The notes: generated from the letters alone by a model not told the origin. A DNA stretch of 64,000 nucleotides from Deltaproteobacteria bacterium IMCC39524 (GCA_029667085.1 JARUHJ010000003.1:186001-250000); one strand, 5' to 3'; shown: positions 18,208 to 27,094, counted from the stretch's first letter. A program made the numbers and translations.

Positions 18208-18366
18208 TTACCAGGTCTGCCAGAAAACAAAGGCCAGATAGAGGATGCCGATGGTAATGCAGATATAAAAGATTGTCCGGTAGCCTTCGACGGGCTCATG
18301 GGCCAGTATCATCGGACCGTCTTCTGCGTGGTCTTGATTGTTGTCTTGCTCGTGTGTGTCCGTCAT
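18208..18366 (-). CDS. 52-residue single-helix membrane protein
   Basis: ATG at 18366 and TAA at 18208 give a protein with an acidic, Gln/Asp/His-rich head (MTDTHEQDNNQDHAEDG) and one hydrophobic helix (TIFYICITIGILYLAFVFW). It sits between two antiporter genes, 11 bp before the next start, with no other gene in that gap. Its position, membrane helix and intact frame argue that it is a real accessory subunit. No family recognised. Confidence 0.7.
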   Translation of the reverse strand: MTDTHEQDNNQDHAEDGPMILAHEPVEGYRTIFYICITIGILYLAFVFWQTW

Positions 18367-18444
18367 ATGCTCTCTCAAACTTCAGGAAGCTGTTTACCTT
18401 AACAGGAACCTGCTCAGATTTCCTGTGCCATCAAATCCTCAGCC

Positions 18445-19914
18445 TTACCAGGTTCCAAGGGCCATGCGCGCCAGCTGCAACAGGGTGTCGGGAAAGAAGA
18501 ACAAGGCCAGTGAAACAAGGGCCGTCACCGACAGTGGCACCAAGCAGAAGAGTGGAGCTTCCTTAATCCCGCTTCCTTCACCATCCGTTGCCGGCATGAA
18601 GAAACCGCGGTAGACGATCGGGAAGAAATAGGCGGCGTTGAGCAAGGAACTGACCAGAAGCACAACGATAAGGACGAGCTGATCTCCTTCTACGGCACCG
18701 AGCAGCAGGTTCCATTTGCTGATAAAACCACCCAGAGGTGGCATCCCTATGATACTCAGTGAACCAAGGAAAAAGGCCAAATAGGTGATCGGCATGCGCC
18801 GTCCCAAGCCATCCATCTGACTGATATTCTTCTTTTTGCTGGCGACATAGATTGCTCCAGCACAAAAGAAAAGGGTGATCTTGCCGAAAGCGTGCATCGC
18901 CAGATGCATGATTCCGCCGAGCATGCCGGTGGCTGAGAGCATACCGGCACCGAGGACCATGTAGGCGAGCTGACCGATGGTTGAGTAGGCCAGTCGTCGC
19001 TTCATGCTGTCCTGGGTCAACGCCACCAGCGATGCAACCAGCACAGTTACCGCAGCGATATAGGTAATCAGAGCGCCGAGATTGGCAGTCTGCAACGTTT
19101 CTGGGCCGAGAATATGAAAGATGACCCGGAAAATCGCGAAGACGCCGGCCTTGACTACGGCGACACCATGCAGGAACGAACTGACCGGGGTCGGTGCGAC
19201 CATCGCTGCCGGTAGCCAACCGTGGAACGGCATCAGGCCCGCCTTGGCAAAACCGAACAAAAAGAGGACGACCAGCAGAGCCAATAGCTCCGGTGACGCC
19301 TTGCCGGCCAGTATACCGCCGGCGGTGAAATCGAGAGTCCCCGCTACGCTGTAAGTGATCAGCATGGCGGGCAGTGCCAGACCGATAGATGTGCCGAGAA
19401 TGTAGGTCAGGTACTTGCGGCCAGAGGTTCTGGCTTCAGCGTTTTGTTTATGGGTGACCAATGGGTAGGTCGAGAGTGACAGCACCTCGTAGAAGAGGTA
19501 CAGGGTCAGCAGGTTGCCCGCAAAGGCAATGCCGAGAGTCGCTGAGATAGCCACGGCAAATGACGCAAAGTAACGAGTCTGGGCGTGCTCGTTGAGCGCG
19601 CGCATATAACCGATTGAGTAAATTGAAGTAAAAAGCCAGAGACAGGAGGCCACCAGGGCAAAGATCATTCCCAGGGCATCGACGCGCAGTTCAATCGGCA
19701 CGCCCGGGATCACTTGTGCGATGGTGAAGACATAACTGCCGCCTTCCAGGATCCACGGCAGGAGCGAGGCGACGATCGTCAGTTTGACCAATGCAATCAC
19801 GATGGTCCAGCTTTCGCGCAGGTTTGGCTGACGATCAGAAAGAAGGATCGGCAAAGCCCCCAGCAGGGAAACCAGGATCGCGGCCAGCGGCCAGATGGAA
19901 ACAATCGGTGTCAT
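18445..19914 (-). CDS. Mrp/Mbh-type antiporter subunit, NuoL/M/N family (second D-like subunit)
   Basis: The ATG at 19914 (489 residues) starts directly with a membrane helix (MTPIVSIWPLAAILVSLLG) and has a GAGAG-type ribosome-binding site; a TTG 27 bp earlier is less likely. About 14 membrane helices are expected. Family markers include LFYEVLSLSTYPLV (conserved Glu of helix 5), FHGWLPAAMVAPTPVSSFLH and LAYSTIGQLAYMVLGAGM. It should form one of the proton channels of the complex. It lies 50 bp downstream of the mrpD gene. Confidence 0.85.
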   Translation of the reverse strand: MTPIVSIWPLAAILVSLLGALPILLSDRQPNLRESWTIVIALVKLTIVASLLPWILEGGSYVFTIAQVIPGVPIELRVDALGMIFALVASCLWLFTSIYSIGYMRALNEHAQTRYFASFAVAISATLGIAFAGNLLTLYLFYEVLSLSTYPLVTHKQNAEARTSGRKYLTYILGTSIGLALPAMLITYSVAGTLDFTAGGILAGKASPELLALLVVLFLFGFAKAGLMPFHGWLPAAMVAPTPVSSFLHGVAVVKAGVFAIFRVIFHILGPETLQTANLGALITYIAAVTVLVASLVALTQDSMKRRLAYSTIGQLAYMVLGAGMLSATGMLGGIMHLAMHAFGKITLFFCAGAIYVASKKKNISQMDGLGRRMPITYLAFFLGSLSIIGMPPLGGFISKWNLLLGAVEGDQLVLIVVLLVSSLLNAAYFFPIVYRGFFMPATDGEGSGIKEAPLFCLVPLSVTALVSLALFFFPDTLLQLARMALGTW

Positions 19915-19964
19915 ATCTCTCTCAAAGCGGGTCCCGGACAATATTGGCCGGGTTCACGATAGAA

Positions 19965-21455
19965 TTAAAAGCCGACCGGTATCATCAATCGGATTACGTT
20001 GTTAATTAAAGGCCCGGTGCTCAGGCCGACCACAATCAGGAGGGCTGCTGTCAGGACCAGTGGGCTGAGCATCCACCAGGGAGCCTCGTGCCGTTCGGTG
20101 CTCAAATGCTCATGATGGTCGCCGTCCTGCAGGGAGCCGAAGTAGGCCAACTCGATAATCCGAAAGAAAAGGATGGCGTTAATCAGGCTGCTGGCAACCA
20201 GGGCAATGACGAATTCCCAGTGGCCGCCATCGATCCCGCCAAGGATTAAATACCATTTGCTAAAGAAACCGCAGGTCGGCGGTACGCCGATCATGGCAAA
20301 AGCACCCAGTGTGAAAGCAGCCATGGTGATCGGCATGCGGCGAAAAACTCCCTGAAGTGATACCAGTGAGACGCTCCCCTGACGGTAAATGATCGCAGCG
20401 ACGACCAGAAAGAGGCAGAGGGTCATGAGGGCGTCGTTGACAATATGCAGGATACTGCCGGTCAGGCCGTTGGCATTAGCCAGGAATATGCCGCCGACCA
20501 TGTAGCCGACTTCGGCGACGATAATGTAGGTCAACATGCGCCGCAGGTCTTTCTGTCCCAAGGCGAGTACTGATCCGCAGATGATCGCAAGCGCTGAAGC
20601 CCACACCACGCCCTGGGCGATCCATTCATGGGTAAAGACCAGTGCTGGTGTGTACATGGACAGGATCACACGCACCATCAGGTAGACCGTGACCTTGGTC
20701 ATCAGTGGCGCCACCATGGTGCCGGCACCGGTAGGCGCCTGGCTGTAGGCGTTGGGCAACCAGCTGTGCAGGGGGAAAAAGGCCATCTTGACCCACAACC
20801 CGACCAGAGCGAAAGCGATGGCTGTGGCGGTCGCCACCGGAGCGTTCAGGGTCGGCAGGATCCGGGCGATGTCGGCCATGTTCAGGGTTCCGGTCAGGAT
20901 GTAGATATAGCCGATCCCAAGCAAGTAGAAACAGGCGCCGATTGAGCCCATGATAATGTAATTAAAGCTTGAGAGAGCTGCCCGTCCACTGCCCATGGCG
21001 ATCAGGCCGTAGGTGGTGATTGAGGTTATTTCGAGCAGGACGTAGAGGTTGAAGGCGTCGCCAGTCAACACCAGGCCGAACAGGCCGGCAATCAGGATCA
21101 TGTAGAGGGTAAAGAACAAATGTTCCCGGCCGGGAAGTTCCTGTTCAACGCTCTTCAATGAAGAGAAGGAGGCAAGCAGTGCGACAACCGATATGAGCAC
21201 CATCATCAGGGCGCTTAAAGGATCGACGACCAGTTCGATGCCGTAGGGTGGCCGCCAGTTGCCGACTGTGTAGCTTAGATTGCCGTGCTCGATCACACGG
21301 GCCATAATAATAATTGAGCCGAAAACGGAAAAGGCCAGGGAGCCGAGGACCATCGGTGCGATCCACTGACGGGATCTGCGGCCCAGCAGGTTGATAGCCA
21401 GAGCCGAGAGGAGCGGGACGACCAGAACGAAGAGATGTAGATTGGTTGCGTTCAT
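19965..21455 (-). CDS. mrpD: Na+/H+ antiporter subunit MrpD-like (first D-like subunit)
   Basis: A 496-residue NuoN/M-like antiporter subunit. Visible signatures: LYVLLEITSITTYGLIAMG (helix-5 Glu), FPLHSWLPNAYSQAPTGAG (discontinuous helix 7), LTYIIVAEVGYMVGGIF and GVPPTCGFFSKWYLI. It overlaps the mrpC gene by 4 bp (ATGA), as in classical mrp operons, which supports the D assignment. It acts in the inner membrane to exchange cations for protons. Confidence 0.88.
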   Translation of the reverse strand: MNATNLHLFVLVVPLLSALAINLLGRRSRQWIAPMVLGSLAFSVFGSIIIMARVIEHGNLSYTVGNWRPPYGIELVVDPLSALMMVLISVVALLASFSSLKSVEQELPGREHLFFTLYMILIAGLFGLVLTGDAFNLYVLLEITSITTYGLIAMGSGRAALSSFNYIIMGSIGACFYLLGIGYIYILTGTLNMADIARILPTLNAPVATATAIAFALVGLWVKMAFFPLHSWLPNAYSQAPTGAGTMVAPLMTKVTVYLMVRVILSMYTPALVFTHEWIAQGVVWASALAIICGSVLALGQKDLRRMLTYIIVAEVGYMVGGIFLANANGLTGSILHIVNDALMTLCLFLVVAAIIYRQGSVSLVSLQGVFRRMPITMAAFTLGAFAMIGVPPTCGFFSKWYLILGGIDGGHWEFVIALVASSLINAILFFRIIELAYFGSLQDGDHHEHLSTERHEAPWWMLSPLVLTAALLIVVGLSTGPLINNVIRLMIPVGF

Positions 21456-21841
21456 CGCTGGAGCTTCTCCAGGATTTCATCCTCTTCGAGGGTGCCGTAC
21501 TCTCGATAGATGCGCTGCAGTACAGCCAGGGCCACGCCGGTAACACTTACGCCGACGACGATTGCCGTCAGCATCAATACGTGCGGCAGGGGATTGACCA
21601 TGGACGCCGCGTCCACGTTGCCCGCCAGTGCCTGGTATTTGTCAACGATCGGGATACCACCACCCTTTTTAACTCCGGTTGAAACGAAGAAAAGAATGAT
21701 GGAGGTCTGGAAAATATTCATTCCGATCAGTTTTTTCATCAGGTTGCGCTTGCCGATCATTGCGTAAAAGCCGATCATCATCAGCACGACGTAAATCCAG
21801 TAGTTATATTTGGCGACGATTTCGTCGACTATCATCTCCAT
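21452..21841 (-). CDS. mrpC: Na+/H+ antiporter subunit MrpC (NuoK-like)
   Basis: A 129-residue three-helix protein homologous to NuoK: NYWIYVVLMMIGFYAMIGKRNLMKK, then GMNIFQTSIILFFVSTG, then LTAIVVGVSVTGVALAVLQRI. The N-terminus has a short extra segment and the C-terminus a charged tail. It starts 2 bp after mrpB ends and overlaps mrpD by 4 bp, so the three are translationally coupled. Confidence 0.9.
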   Translation of the reverse strand: MEMIVDEIVAKYNYWIYVVLMMIGFYAMIGKRNLMKKLIGMNIFQTSIILFFVSTGVKKGGGIPIVDKYQALAGNVDAASMVNPLPHVLMLTAIVVGVSVTGVALAVLQRIYREYGTLEEDEILEKLQR

Positions 21842-21843
21842 AG

Positions 21844-22311
21844 CTAGAGCCCCTCATCCATAGCACCACCGGAACTGAGGTTCCAGTAGAGCAGAACCAT
21901 GATACTCATAACCGCTACACCGACCCCGACTTCAATCAGGAAGATACCAAAAGAACGCCACTCAACCGGGCCCAAAGGAATCAGCTTGTCCAGGGCACTG
22001 TAATCAAGGAAGAGGCCTCCGAAGAGGGCACAGAGTACTCCGACGCCAATAAAAATGGCCGGGCCGAGATTGTTCAAAACCGCATTGACACTGACCGTCA
22101 TGTATTCCTGAGAAGTCTTCATGCCAAAGGCCAGGGCCAGAAGAATAAAGGATGCGCCGAGAATGACCCCCCCCTGGAAGCCGCCGCCCGGGCTGTAGTG
22201 ACCGTGGACGATGACATAAAGGCCGAACACCTGGATGAAGGGGACCATCAATCTCACTGAAGTCTTGATAATCAGGTCTTCTCCAGCGGTATGTTCGTGG
22301 ATGTCCCTCAT
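21844..22311 (-). CDS. mrpB: Na+/H+ antiporter subunit MrpB
   Basis: A 155-residue MnhB-family membrane protein with the hallmark HGHYSPGGGFQGGVILGASFIL segment split across residues 35-56. The ATG at 22311 overlaps the upstream stop in an ATGA arrangement; earlier in-frame starts lie inside the upstream gene. It lies between the MbhE-like gene and mrpC. Confidence 0.92.
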   Translation of the reverse strand: MRDIHEHTAGEDLIIKTSVRLMVPFIQVFGLYVIVHGHYSPGGGFQGGVILGASFILLALAFGMKTSQEYMTVSVNAVLNNLGPAIFIGVGVLCALFGGLFLDYSALDKLIPLGPVEWRSFGIFLIEVGVGVAVMSIMVLLYWNLSSGGAMDEGL

Positions 22312-22583
22312 TCTTCCTTTTTCCTCCACAAGACGCTGAGTACGGCCATGCCTGCACAATAGATGACCACTGTTTCAAACATGGTGTCGTATCCCCGGTA
22401 ATCGCCGAGCACAGCTGTGACGATGTTGGGGACATGGGTCTGCGCGACGGCGTTTTCAATATAGTACGGCGAGAGGTAGGTACTGGCCGGATCCTGGGGA
22501 TCCCCCCATGCCGGAAAATCCTTGGTTCCGTACAGTAACAGAGCCCCTGTTACCAGGGTTGCGAGCAAAGCTAAATTTTTCAA
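22308..22583 (-). CDS. MbhE/MrpA C-terminal-like antiporter subunit
   Basis: A 91-residue protein equivalent to the extreme C-terminal part of MrpA or to MbhE of membrane-bound hydrogenases. It has a first membrane helix (ALLATLVTGALLLYG), a conserved loop (NIVTAVLGDYRGYDTMFETV) and a second helix (VVIYCAGMAVLSVLW). GDYRGYDTxxE is the family hallmark. Overlaps both neighbours by 4 bp. Its separation from an MrpA-like large subunit is the Mbh-type organisation. Confidence 0.88.
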   Translation of the reverse strand: MKNLALLATLVTGALLLYGTKDFPAWGDPQDPASTYLSPYYIENAVAQTHVPNIVTAVLGDYRGYDTMFETVVIYCAGMAVLSVLWRKKEE

Positions 22584-22825
22584 TCTCGGCTCCTTCTGGT
22601 GGTTCTCAAGATAGCTGCGATAAAGAAGATAGTGCTGACGCCGGCGCCGACAGTGGCTTCAGTAAAGGCCACGTCGACAGCCCCCATTTCAGCCCATAAC
22701 AGGCACATCAAAAAACTATAGATACCGAACACGACTGAAGCGCCAAGCAGGTCCTTGATGTTGATTGCCACCAGAGCACAAATCACCACCAGGGTCAGAA
22801 TCATGAGATCAAGTTGCCAGATCAT
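22580..22825 (-). CDS. DUF4040/MbhD-like antiporter subunit
   Basis: An 81-residue, three-helix protein matching the DUF4040 region that lies within MrpA of Bacillus-type operons and is free-standing (MbhD) in Mbh-type operons. Typical segments: VVICALVAINIKDLLGASVVFGIYS split around residues 14-37 and DVAFTEATVGAGVSTIFFIA, with conserved acidic residues in the helix. Coupled by 4-bp overlaps to mrpG upstream and the MbhE-like gene downstream. Confidence 0.88.
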   Translation of the reverse strand: MIWQLDLMILTLVVICALVAINIKDLLGASVVFGIYSFLMCLLWAEMGAVDVAFTEATVGAGVSTIFFIAAILRTTRRSRD

Positions 22826-23157
22826 GGTCGTTTTCCCCTCGTCCTCTTCCAGGGCTTTACGCCAAGAACCAGAGCGGCTTCGGTGATTGCATGGGTTGCC
22901 GTCGGGCTGGTGACAAAGACAAACGCGGCAATCAGAAAGAGCTTGGCACTGACCAGCAGTGCGCCGACAGAGAAGGGCTCAAGGTTGTAAATTGCCAGTC
23001 CTGAAATCATTAGTACTGCAGCCAGAGAATCGCATTTACCAGCAGCATGCAAGCGGGAGTAGAAATCCGGTAAACGCAGAAGGCCAATGGTTCCTGCAAG
23101 AAAGAAGAAGAGGCCTAAGAGCATCAGGATGATGGTAAGGATCGACAGGACCGTCAT
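22822..23157 (-). CDS. mrpG: Na+/H+ antiporter subunit MrpG
   Basis: A 111-residue MnhG-family membrane protein. It carries the conserved GTIGLLRLPDFYSRLHAAGKCDSLA (about residues 22-46) and FVFVTSPTATHAITEAAL further on. It follows mrpF with a 4-bp overlap and precedes the DUF4040 subunit, as in Mbh/Mrp cassettes. Confidence 0.93.
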   Translation of the reverse strand: MTVLSILTIILMLLGLFFFLAGTIGLLRLPDFYSRLHAAGKCDSLAAVLMISGLAIYNLEPFSVGALLVSAKLFLIAAFVFVTSPTATHAITEAALVLGVKPWKRTRGKRP

Positions 23158-23456
23158 AAGCTCTCCTCTCCTTCGCTGTCTTCCATGAACACGCCGAGTC
23201 GCCGCAGAAAGAATTTGGTGGCACCGAGTGTCGCGATGAAGTTGAGCAGGGCATAGGCCAGGGCGATGTCGATAAACATCCCCAGGTCGTCGTAGAGCAC
23301 ACCGATCACCAGCAGCAGTACCGTTGTTTTTGTGCCGATGACATTGCCGCCGAGGATGCGGTCAAGAATGGTTGGACCAACCAGGGCGCGAATCAGACTC
23401 AGAGCCATTAACAGGACCATGGCAATGCCGGTGGCAAGAAAGAAGGAGTGCATCAT
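23154..23456 (-). CDS. mrpF: Na+/H+ antiporter subunit MrpF
   Basis: A 100-residue three-helix MnhF-family protein with the conserved RALVGPTILDRILGGNVIG loop and DLGMFIDIALAYALLNFIAT. It overlaps mrpE upstream and mrpG downstream by 4 bp each. Confidence 0.93.
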   Translation of the reverse strand: MMHSFFLATGIAMVLLMALSLIRALVGPTILDRILGGNVIGTKTTVLLLVIGVLYDDLGMFIDIALAYALLNFIATLGATKFFLRRLGVFMEDSEGEESL

Positions 23457-23938
23457 AAGTCGGACTCCAGAGCACGGGCGATTCGAGTCTCCATCTCACC
23501 GGGCAGGGCTTCACTTGCGTTGCGGGTCAGGGCGTAAACGGAAAACTCGTCATCATGAATGCTGACTGTGATTGTTCCCGGAGTCAGTGTGATCGATTGG
23601 GCAAAGGTGACCTTGGATATCGGTCGCTTGAGTTTAGTTTTGAAACGAATGACGTGTGGGTCGATCAGCTCGAACATGCGGGGGTGCAGAACCACATAAG
23701 CTATCTGCAGGTTGGCAAGAATGATCTGGTAAAAAAGCCAGGGCACATAGGTGATTAAGCCCCAAAGACCTCGTACCCAGGATTGATCATCGTCACCGTA
23801 GAAAAGTAGATCATGACTGAAATGAGCAACCAGCAGGCAGCTGATCACACCCAGGGTCAGGTGAAAGGCATCAAACATTCCGGACAGAACGACCCAGAAG
23901 GTAAACATCGCTATAAATGTGGCAAGTTTTGCTTTCAT
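23453..23938 (-). CDS. mrpE: Na+/H+ antiporter subunit MrpE
   Basis: A 161-residue MnhE-family protein: two N-terminal membrane helices (FIAMFTFWVVLSGMFDAFHL), then VPWLFYQIILANLQIAYVVL and a C-terminal domain with SITLTPGTITVSIHDDEF, the family signature. First gene of the 12-gene operon; the roughly 250 bp upstream, shared with the divergent nitrilase gene, should hold its promoter. Confidence 0.93.
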   Translation of the reverse strand: MKAKLATFIAMFTFWVVLSGMFDAFHLTLGVISCLLVAHFSHDLLFYGDDDQSWVRGLWGLITYVPWLFYQIILANLQIAYVVLHPRMFELIDPHVIRFKTKLKRPISKVTFAQSITLTPGTITVSIHDDEFSVYALTRNASEALPGEMETRIARALESDL

Positions 23939-24191
23939 AACCCTCTGTCGTTAAGACGTGTTTCCGATACAATTTGAACGGGAAACCAACACAAGAACCG
24001 AAAGATGTAGAACATCTGTCTAATCTCCAAAACGCGACATCTTTTACCATGTTTTTGTCTGGCTGGTCAAGAGAATCGACGTGACACAGTGCTCTTGTTT
24101 GTCTTCTTCGACTCGCATATAATTAGTGGGGCAACAGGTTTTGGGTTAAGTTTTGAGTAGTTAAAAAACATTGTTTTATTATGGGGATGTT

Positions 24192-24983
24192 ATGAAAAAA
24201 AAACTGAAGGTAGCAGCTATTCAATTTAATATCACGCTTGGTGATGTAGGCGGGAACTTGGTAAAAGTTGAGGCAGCTCTCAACCGAGTTGCTAGATTGG
24301 GTGGGCAATTGGCAGTCCTTCCCGAGATGTGGAGTTCCGGCTACGACTATAAGCGGTTGGCCAGGCATGCGCTTGAAACGCCAAGAGTGGTTGAAGCCCT
24401 TTGTCGCATCTCTGCCGAGTATAAGATGGTGATTGTCGGCAGCTTGCCGGAAGAAGCTGATGGTAAAATCCACAATACCGCTTTCGTGATTGATAACGGA
24501 GAGGTCCTCGACAGTTATCGAAAGCTGCACATGTTTTCTACCATGGGTGAGGATCGCTTCCTTTCACCGGGAGATCGGTCTCTAGTGGTGCCGACTTCGG
24601 TGGGTCGCCTTGGCGTCGCGATCTGCTATGATCTGCGCTTTCCCGAGCTTTTCCGCAAGATGGCGCTTGAAGGTGCCGAGATTGTCTGCCTGCCGGCAGA
24701 GTGGCCCAAGCCTCGCCAGGAGCATTGGCGAACCTTGCTGCGGGCGCGTGCCATGGAGAATCAGCTGTTTCTGATCGCGACCAACTGTTGCGGCGTTCAG
24801 GGCAAGCTGGATTTTTTCGGTATGAGCCTGTTGCTGTCGGCCCGTGGGGAAGTGCTTGCCGAAGGCGGTGAGATCGACACTGAGCTGATCGCCACCTTTG
24901 ATGCCCAGGAGATGATCGATTATCGTGCCCAGATCCGTTGTTACCATGACCGACGTCCGGAGATATACGGGACGCTTCCTTAA
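24192..24983 (+). CDS. Nitrilase-superfamily carbon-nitrogen hydrolase
   Basis: A 263-residue amidase of the nitrilase superfamily. The catalytic Glu-Lys-Cys triad is visible in LPEMWSSGYD, YRKLHMFSTMGEDRFLSPGD and GVAICYDLRFPELFRKM. Length and motifs resemble omega-amidase (YafV/Nit2-like) proteins that hydrolyse alpha-ketoglutaramate, but the substrate cannot be told by eye. The ATG at 24192 is preferred over one 21 bp earlier because the family begins right after it. It is transcribed divergently from the antiporter operon. Confidence 0.85.
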   Translation: MKKKLKVAAIQFNITLGDVGGNLVKVEAALNRVARLGGQLAVLPEMWSSGYDYKRLARHALETPRVVEALCRISAEYKMVIVGSLPEEADGKIHNTAFVIDNGEVLDSYRKLHMFSTMGEDRFLSPGDRSLVVPTSVGRLGVAICYDLRFPELFRKMALEGAEIVCLPAEWPKPRQEHWRTLLRARAMENQLFLIATNCCGVQGKLDFFGMSLLLSARGEVLAEGGEIDTELIATFDAQEMIDYRAQIRCYHDRRPEIYGTLP

Positions 24984-25091
24984 AAGGAAACTGGAACGCC
25001 GAAACCAAGAGGCCGGTGCAGTCATTTTTTGCAAGAGAGACGATTTTCAATTAACTATATTGAACTATTATTCCTCCCTGAACGATAAAAA

Positions 25092-25111
25092 AGCCGACGG
25101 CATTGCCGTCG
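25092..25111 (-). terminator. Terminator between the nitrilase and MipA-like genes
   Basis: AGCCGACGGC pairs with GCCGTCGGCT. On the minus strand the stem is followed by TTTTTT, so it terminates the MipA-like gene; on the plus strand TTTCTGTT gives a weaker terminator for the nitrilase gene. Confidence 0.85.
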
Positions 25112-25171
25112 GCTTTCTGTTGGTTCATATGCCACGAGGTGAGTTTTTCCCGAGGGTCTGCCGGGCCCTAC

Positions 25172-25936
25172 CTACTTGCCCCAGCGATAAGTCGCCATCA
25201 GGCCGAAGAAGGTCTGCGTATCGTCACCTTCATCGACAATCGGGCTGTCTTTGGCGTCTTCAAGTAGGGCGGAGTAGGACAGAATGCCCATAATCCCCCA
25301 CTGCTCCCAGGGCGTATAATTGACGACAATCCTGGTCCCGACATCCTTGAAGCCGGACTCGGCTTTGTAGCGGTCCAGGCCGCTGGTGCCCTCATTTTTA
25401 GCATTTACTCCGAAGTATGTATCCGTGAAGTCGTCATCGGCGTAGTTAAGGAAAACATTTGGCGTCACAACCAGAGCCTCGGAAGCCTTCCACCTGTAAC
25501 CTACATTTCCCTGTACCTGCATGCCGTCATGTTCATCAGAAATATCCATCAGGAAGTCCACGCCAAGCAGCACGTCGTCAAAGTTCGCCAGAACATAGGC
25601 GCCAGCTTCCATGGCGTCATCAATGTCTTTCATCCTATCGACAACCTTGTTGTCGACGTCATCACGGCCCATGCGATAGTTTAGAATCGGACCAAACTGG
25701 AATTTATTGCTGGCCAGGACATTGACCCTGAGGTTGGTGCCAAGCAGATGGAAAGAGCGGCCGCTATCATACTTGCCCGTCAACATCAGCATGGGGACGC
25801 CTTGGTAATCATCTGAACCTTCGTACTCTGGAGCAAAACCCGCACCGAAACCTACTGTGTGTGTGGCCGCAAGCACCGGACCAGCGGCAATGCACAAAGC
25901 GAACATTAAGCAGAAGAAGATCTTTGTCAGTTTCAT
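25172..25936 (-). CDS. MipA/OmpV-family outer membrane protein
   Basis: A 254-residue outer-membrane barrel. A signal peptide (MKLTKIFFCLMFALCIAAG to VLAA) is followed by GFGAGFAPEYEGSDDYQGVP, the diagnostic MipA/OmpV start, and alternating beta-strands ending in FFGLMATYRWGK with an aromatic residue near the C-terminus. GGAGG sits 6 nt before the ATG at 25936. MipA-type proteins link to peptidoglycan or stress responses in other bacteria; no specific role can be set here. Confidence 0.88.
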   Translation of the reverse strand: MKLTKIFFCLMFALCIAAGPVLAATHTVGFGAGFAPEYEGSDDYQGVPMLMLTGKYDSGRSFHLLGTNLRVNVLASNKFQFGPILNYRMGRDDVDNKVVDRMKDIDDAMEAGAYVLANFDDVLLGVDFLMDISDEHDGMQVQGNVGYRWKASEALVVTPNVFLNYADDDFTDTYFGVNAKNEGTSGLDRYKAESGFKDVGTRIVVNYTPWEQWGIMGILSYSALLEDAKDSPIVDEGDDTQTFFGLMATYRWGK

Positions 25937-26119
25937 TGAAGCCTCCAAGTGTTTAGAATTTTTGAAATACCGTATAATGTTAAACGTTATTTCTGAAATA
26001 TCAATAATTTTGGCAACATAATTTTGTCAGGTTTTAAGCGCAGGCCCCCCTGGAACAAACCTTGAGTCGTCTTTAGCAAAAGTTCAGCCGAGGGCAATGC
26101 GCGCCTTGGGTTACTTGCC

Positions 26120-27094
26120 TCAGACAATCATCACTGTTGCTGCTTCTCTGGACATGGGGGCGATACTGAAGAGCTTCTCGCCGCCCGGCATTTCCGCCAA
26201 GACTTCAACTTCTGTCTGATCCTTGCCTTTGCCATAGGTGGCGAGAATGGCTCCCGCCGTTTGCAGGTCATCCTCTGAGGGTGTTCCGGAAACCAGCCCT
26301 AGTGGACCGGAGACGCCAGGAGTGCGCAGAATGATGTAATCACTCTTGTCGGCGGCTCGAATGGCATCGTTGTCTTTCTGGTTCCTGCCCAGGGTCAGCT
26401 TGGATTGTTCTGAAAGGCGGAACTGGCGGCCAATCTTGAGTAGCTCGACATCATCTACGTTGCAGTCTGGCTGGTGTTTGACCAGGTCGCGCAGGCGGTC
26501 AGAGAAGTGGATCTCTGTCAGCAGACAACCGCCACCCGAGGAAGGAAAGTCCGTTAGCCCCCATTCCTTTGCAAGGGCTTCCTGGGGTTTACGTGACCGA
26601 CCCTGAATGTCAAGGAGCTGATCACGGTCAACCAGACCCTGCTCTTCCATGGGGGTCACTGGCAGGAGCTTGGCACTCAGGGGCCTGATGATGCGGTCCG
26701 GATGGCCGGAGTAGTTGGCGACCGAACGCAGCGCGTTGGAGTTCTGGCTCATGGGTCGTTGCCCCAGCACTTCGCCGGAGAAGAGAAAGTCGAAACCTTG
26801 TTCAGCCATAATTTCACCGGCCAGGCGAAACATCATGGCGTGGCAGTCGATGCAGGGGTTCATGTTCTTGCCATAGCCGTAGTGCGGATTTTTAAGCATC
26901 GCCAGATGGACTTCGCTGATATTCTCAACAATCAGCGGGATGCCCATCTGCTTTGCTGCGAGTTCTGCTTTACTGCTGCCGAAAAAAGGAGTGACAAAGG
27001 AAATGGCCGTGACCTCAACTCCCTGGCGCTTGAGACATAGAGCAGCAAGGCTGCTGTCGAGTCCTCCGGAAAGGAGTCCCAGGGCTTTACTCAT
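26120..27094 (-). CDS. PP-loop ATPase (ThiI/MnmA-like) with C-terminal NFACT-R-like domain
   Basis: A 324-residue protein with an N-terminal PP-loop (LLSGGLDSSLAALCLKRQG), typical of enzymes that adenylate tRNA uridines for thiolation, and the Cys pair in NPCIDCHAMMF. From about 200 on, ELLKIGRQFRLSEQSKLTLGRNQKDN resembles the NFACT-R RNA-binding domain. It is often annotated as tRNA 2-thiouridylase or methyltransferase in related genomes, though it is shorter and built differently from MnmA. It has no neighbour in a clear operon. The RNA-modifying role is an inference. Confidence 0.72.
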   Translation of the reverse strand: MSKALGLLSGGLDSSLAALCLKRQGVEVTAISFVTPFFGSSKAELAAKQMGIPLIVENISEVHLAMLKNPHYGYGKNMNPCIDCHAMMFRLAGEIMAEQGFDFLFSGEVLGQRPMSQNSNALRSVANYSGHPDRIIRPLSAKLLPVTPMEEQGLVDRDQLLDIQGRSRKPQEALAKEWGLTDFPSSGGGCLLTEIHFSDRLRDLVKHQPDCNVDDVELLKIGRQFRLSEQSKLTLGRNQKDNDAIRAADKSDYIILRTPGVSGPLGLVSGTPSEDDLQTAGAILATYGKGKDQTEVEVLAEMPGGEKLFSIAPMSREAATVMIV

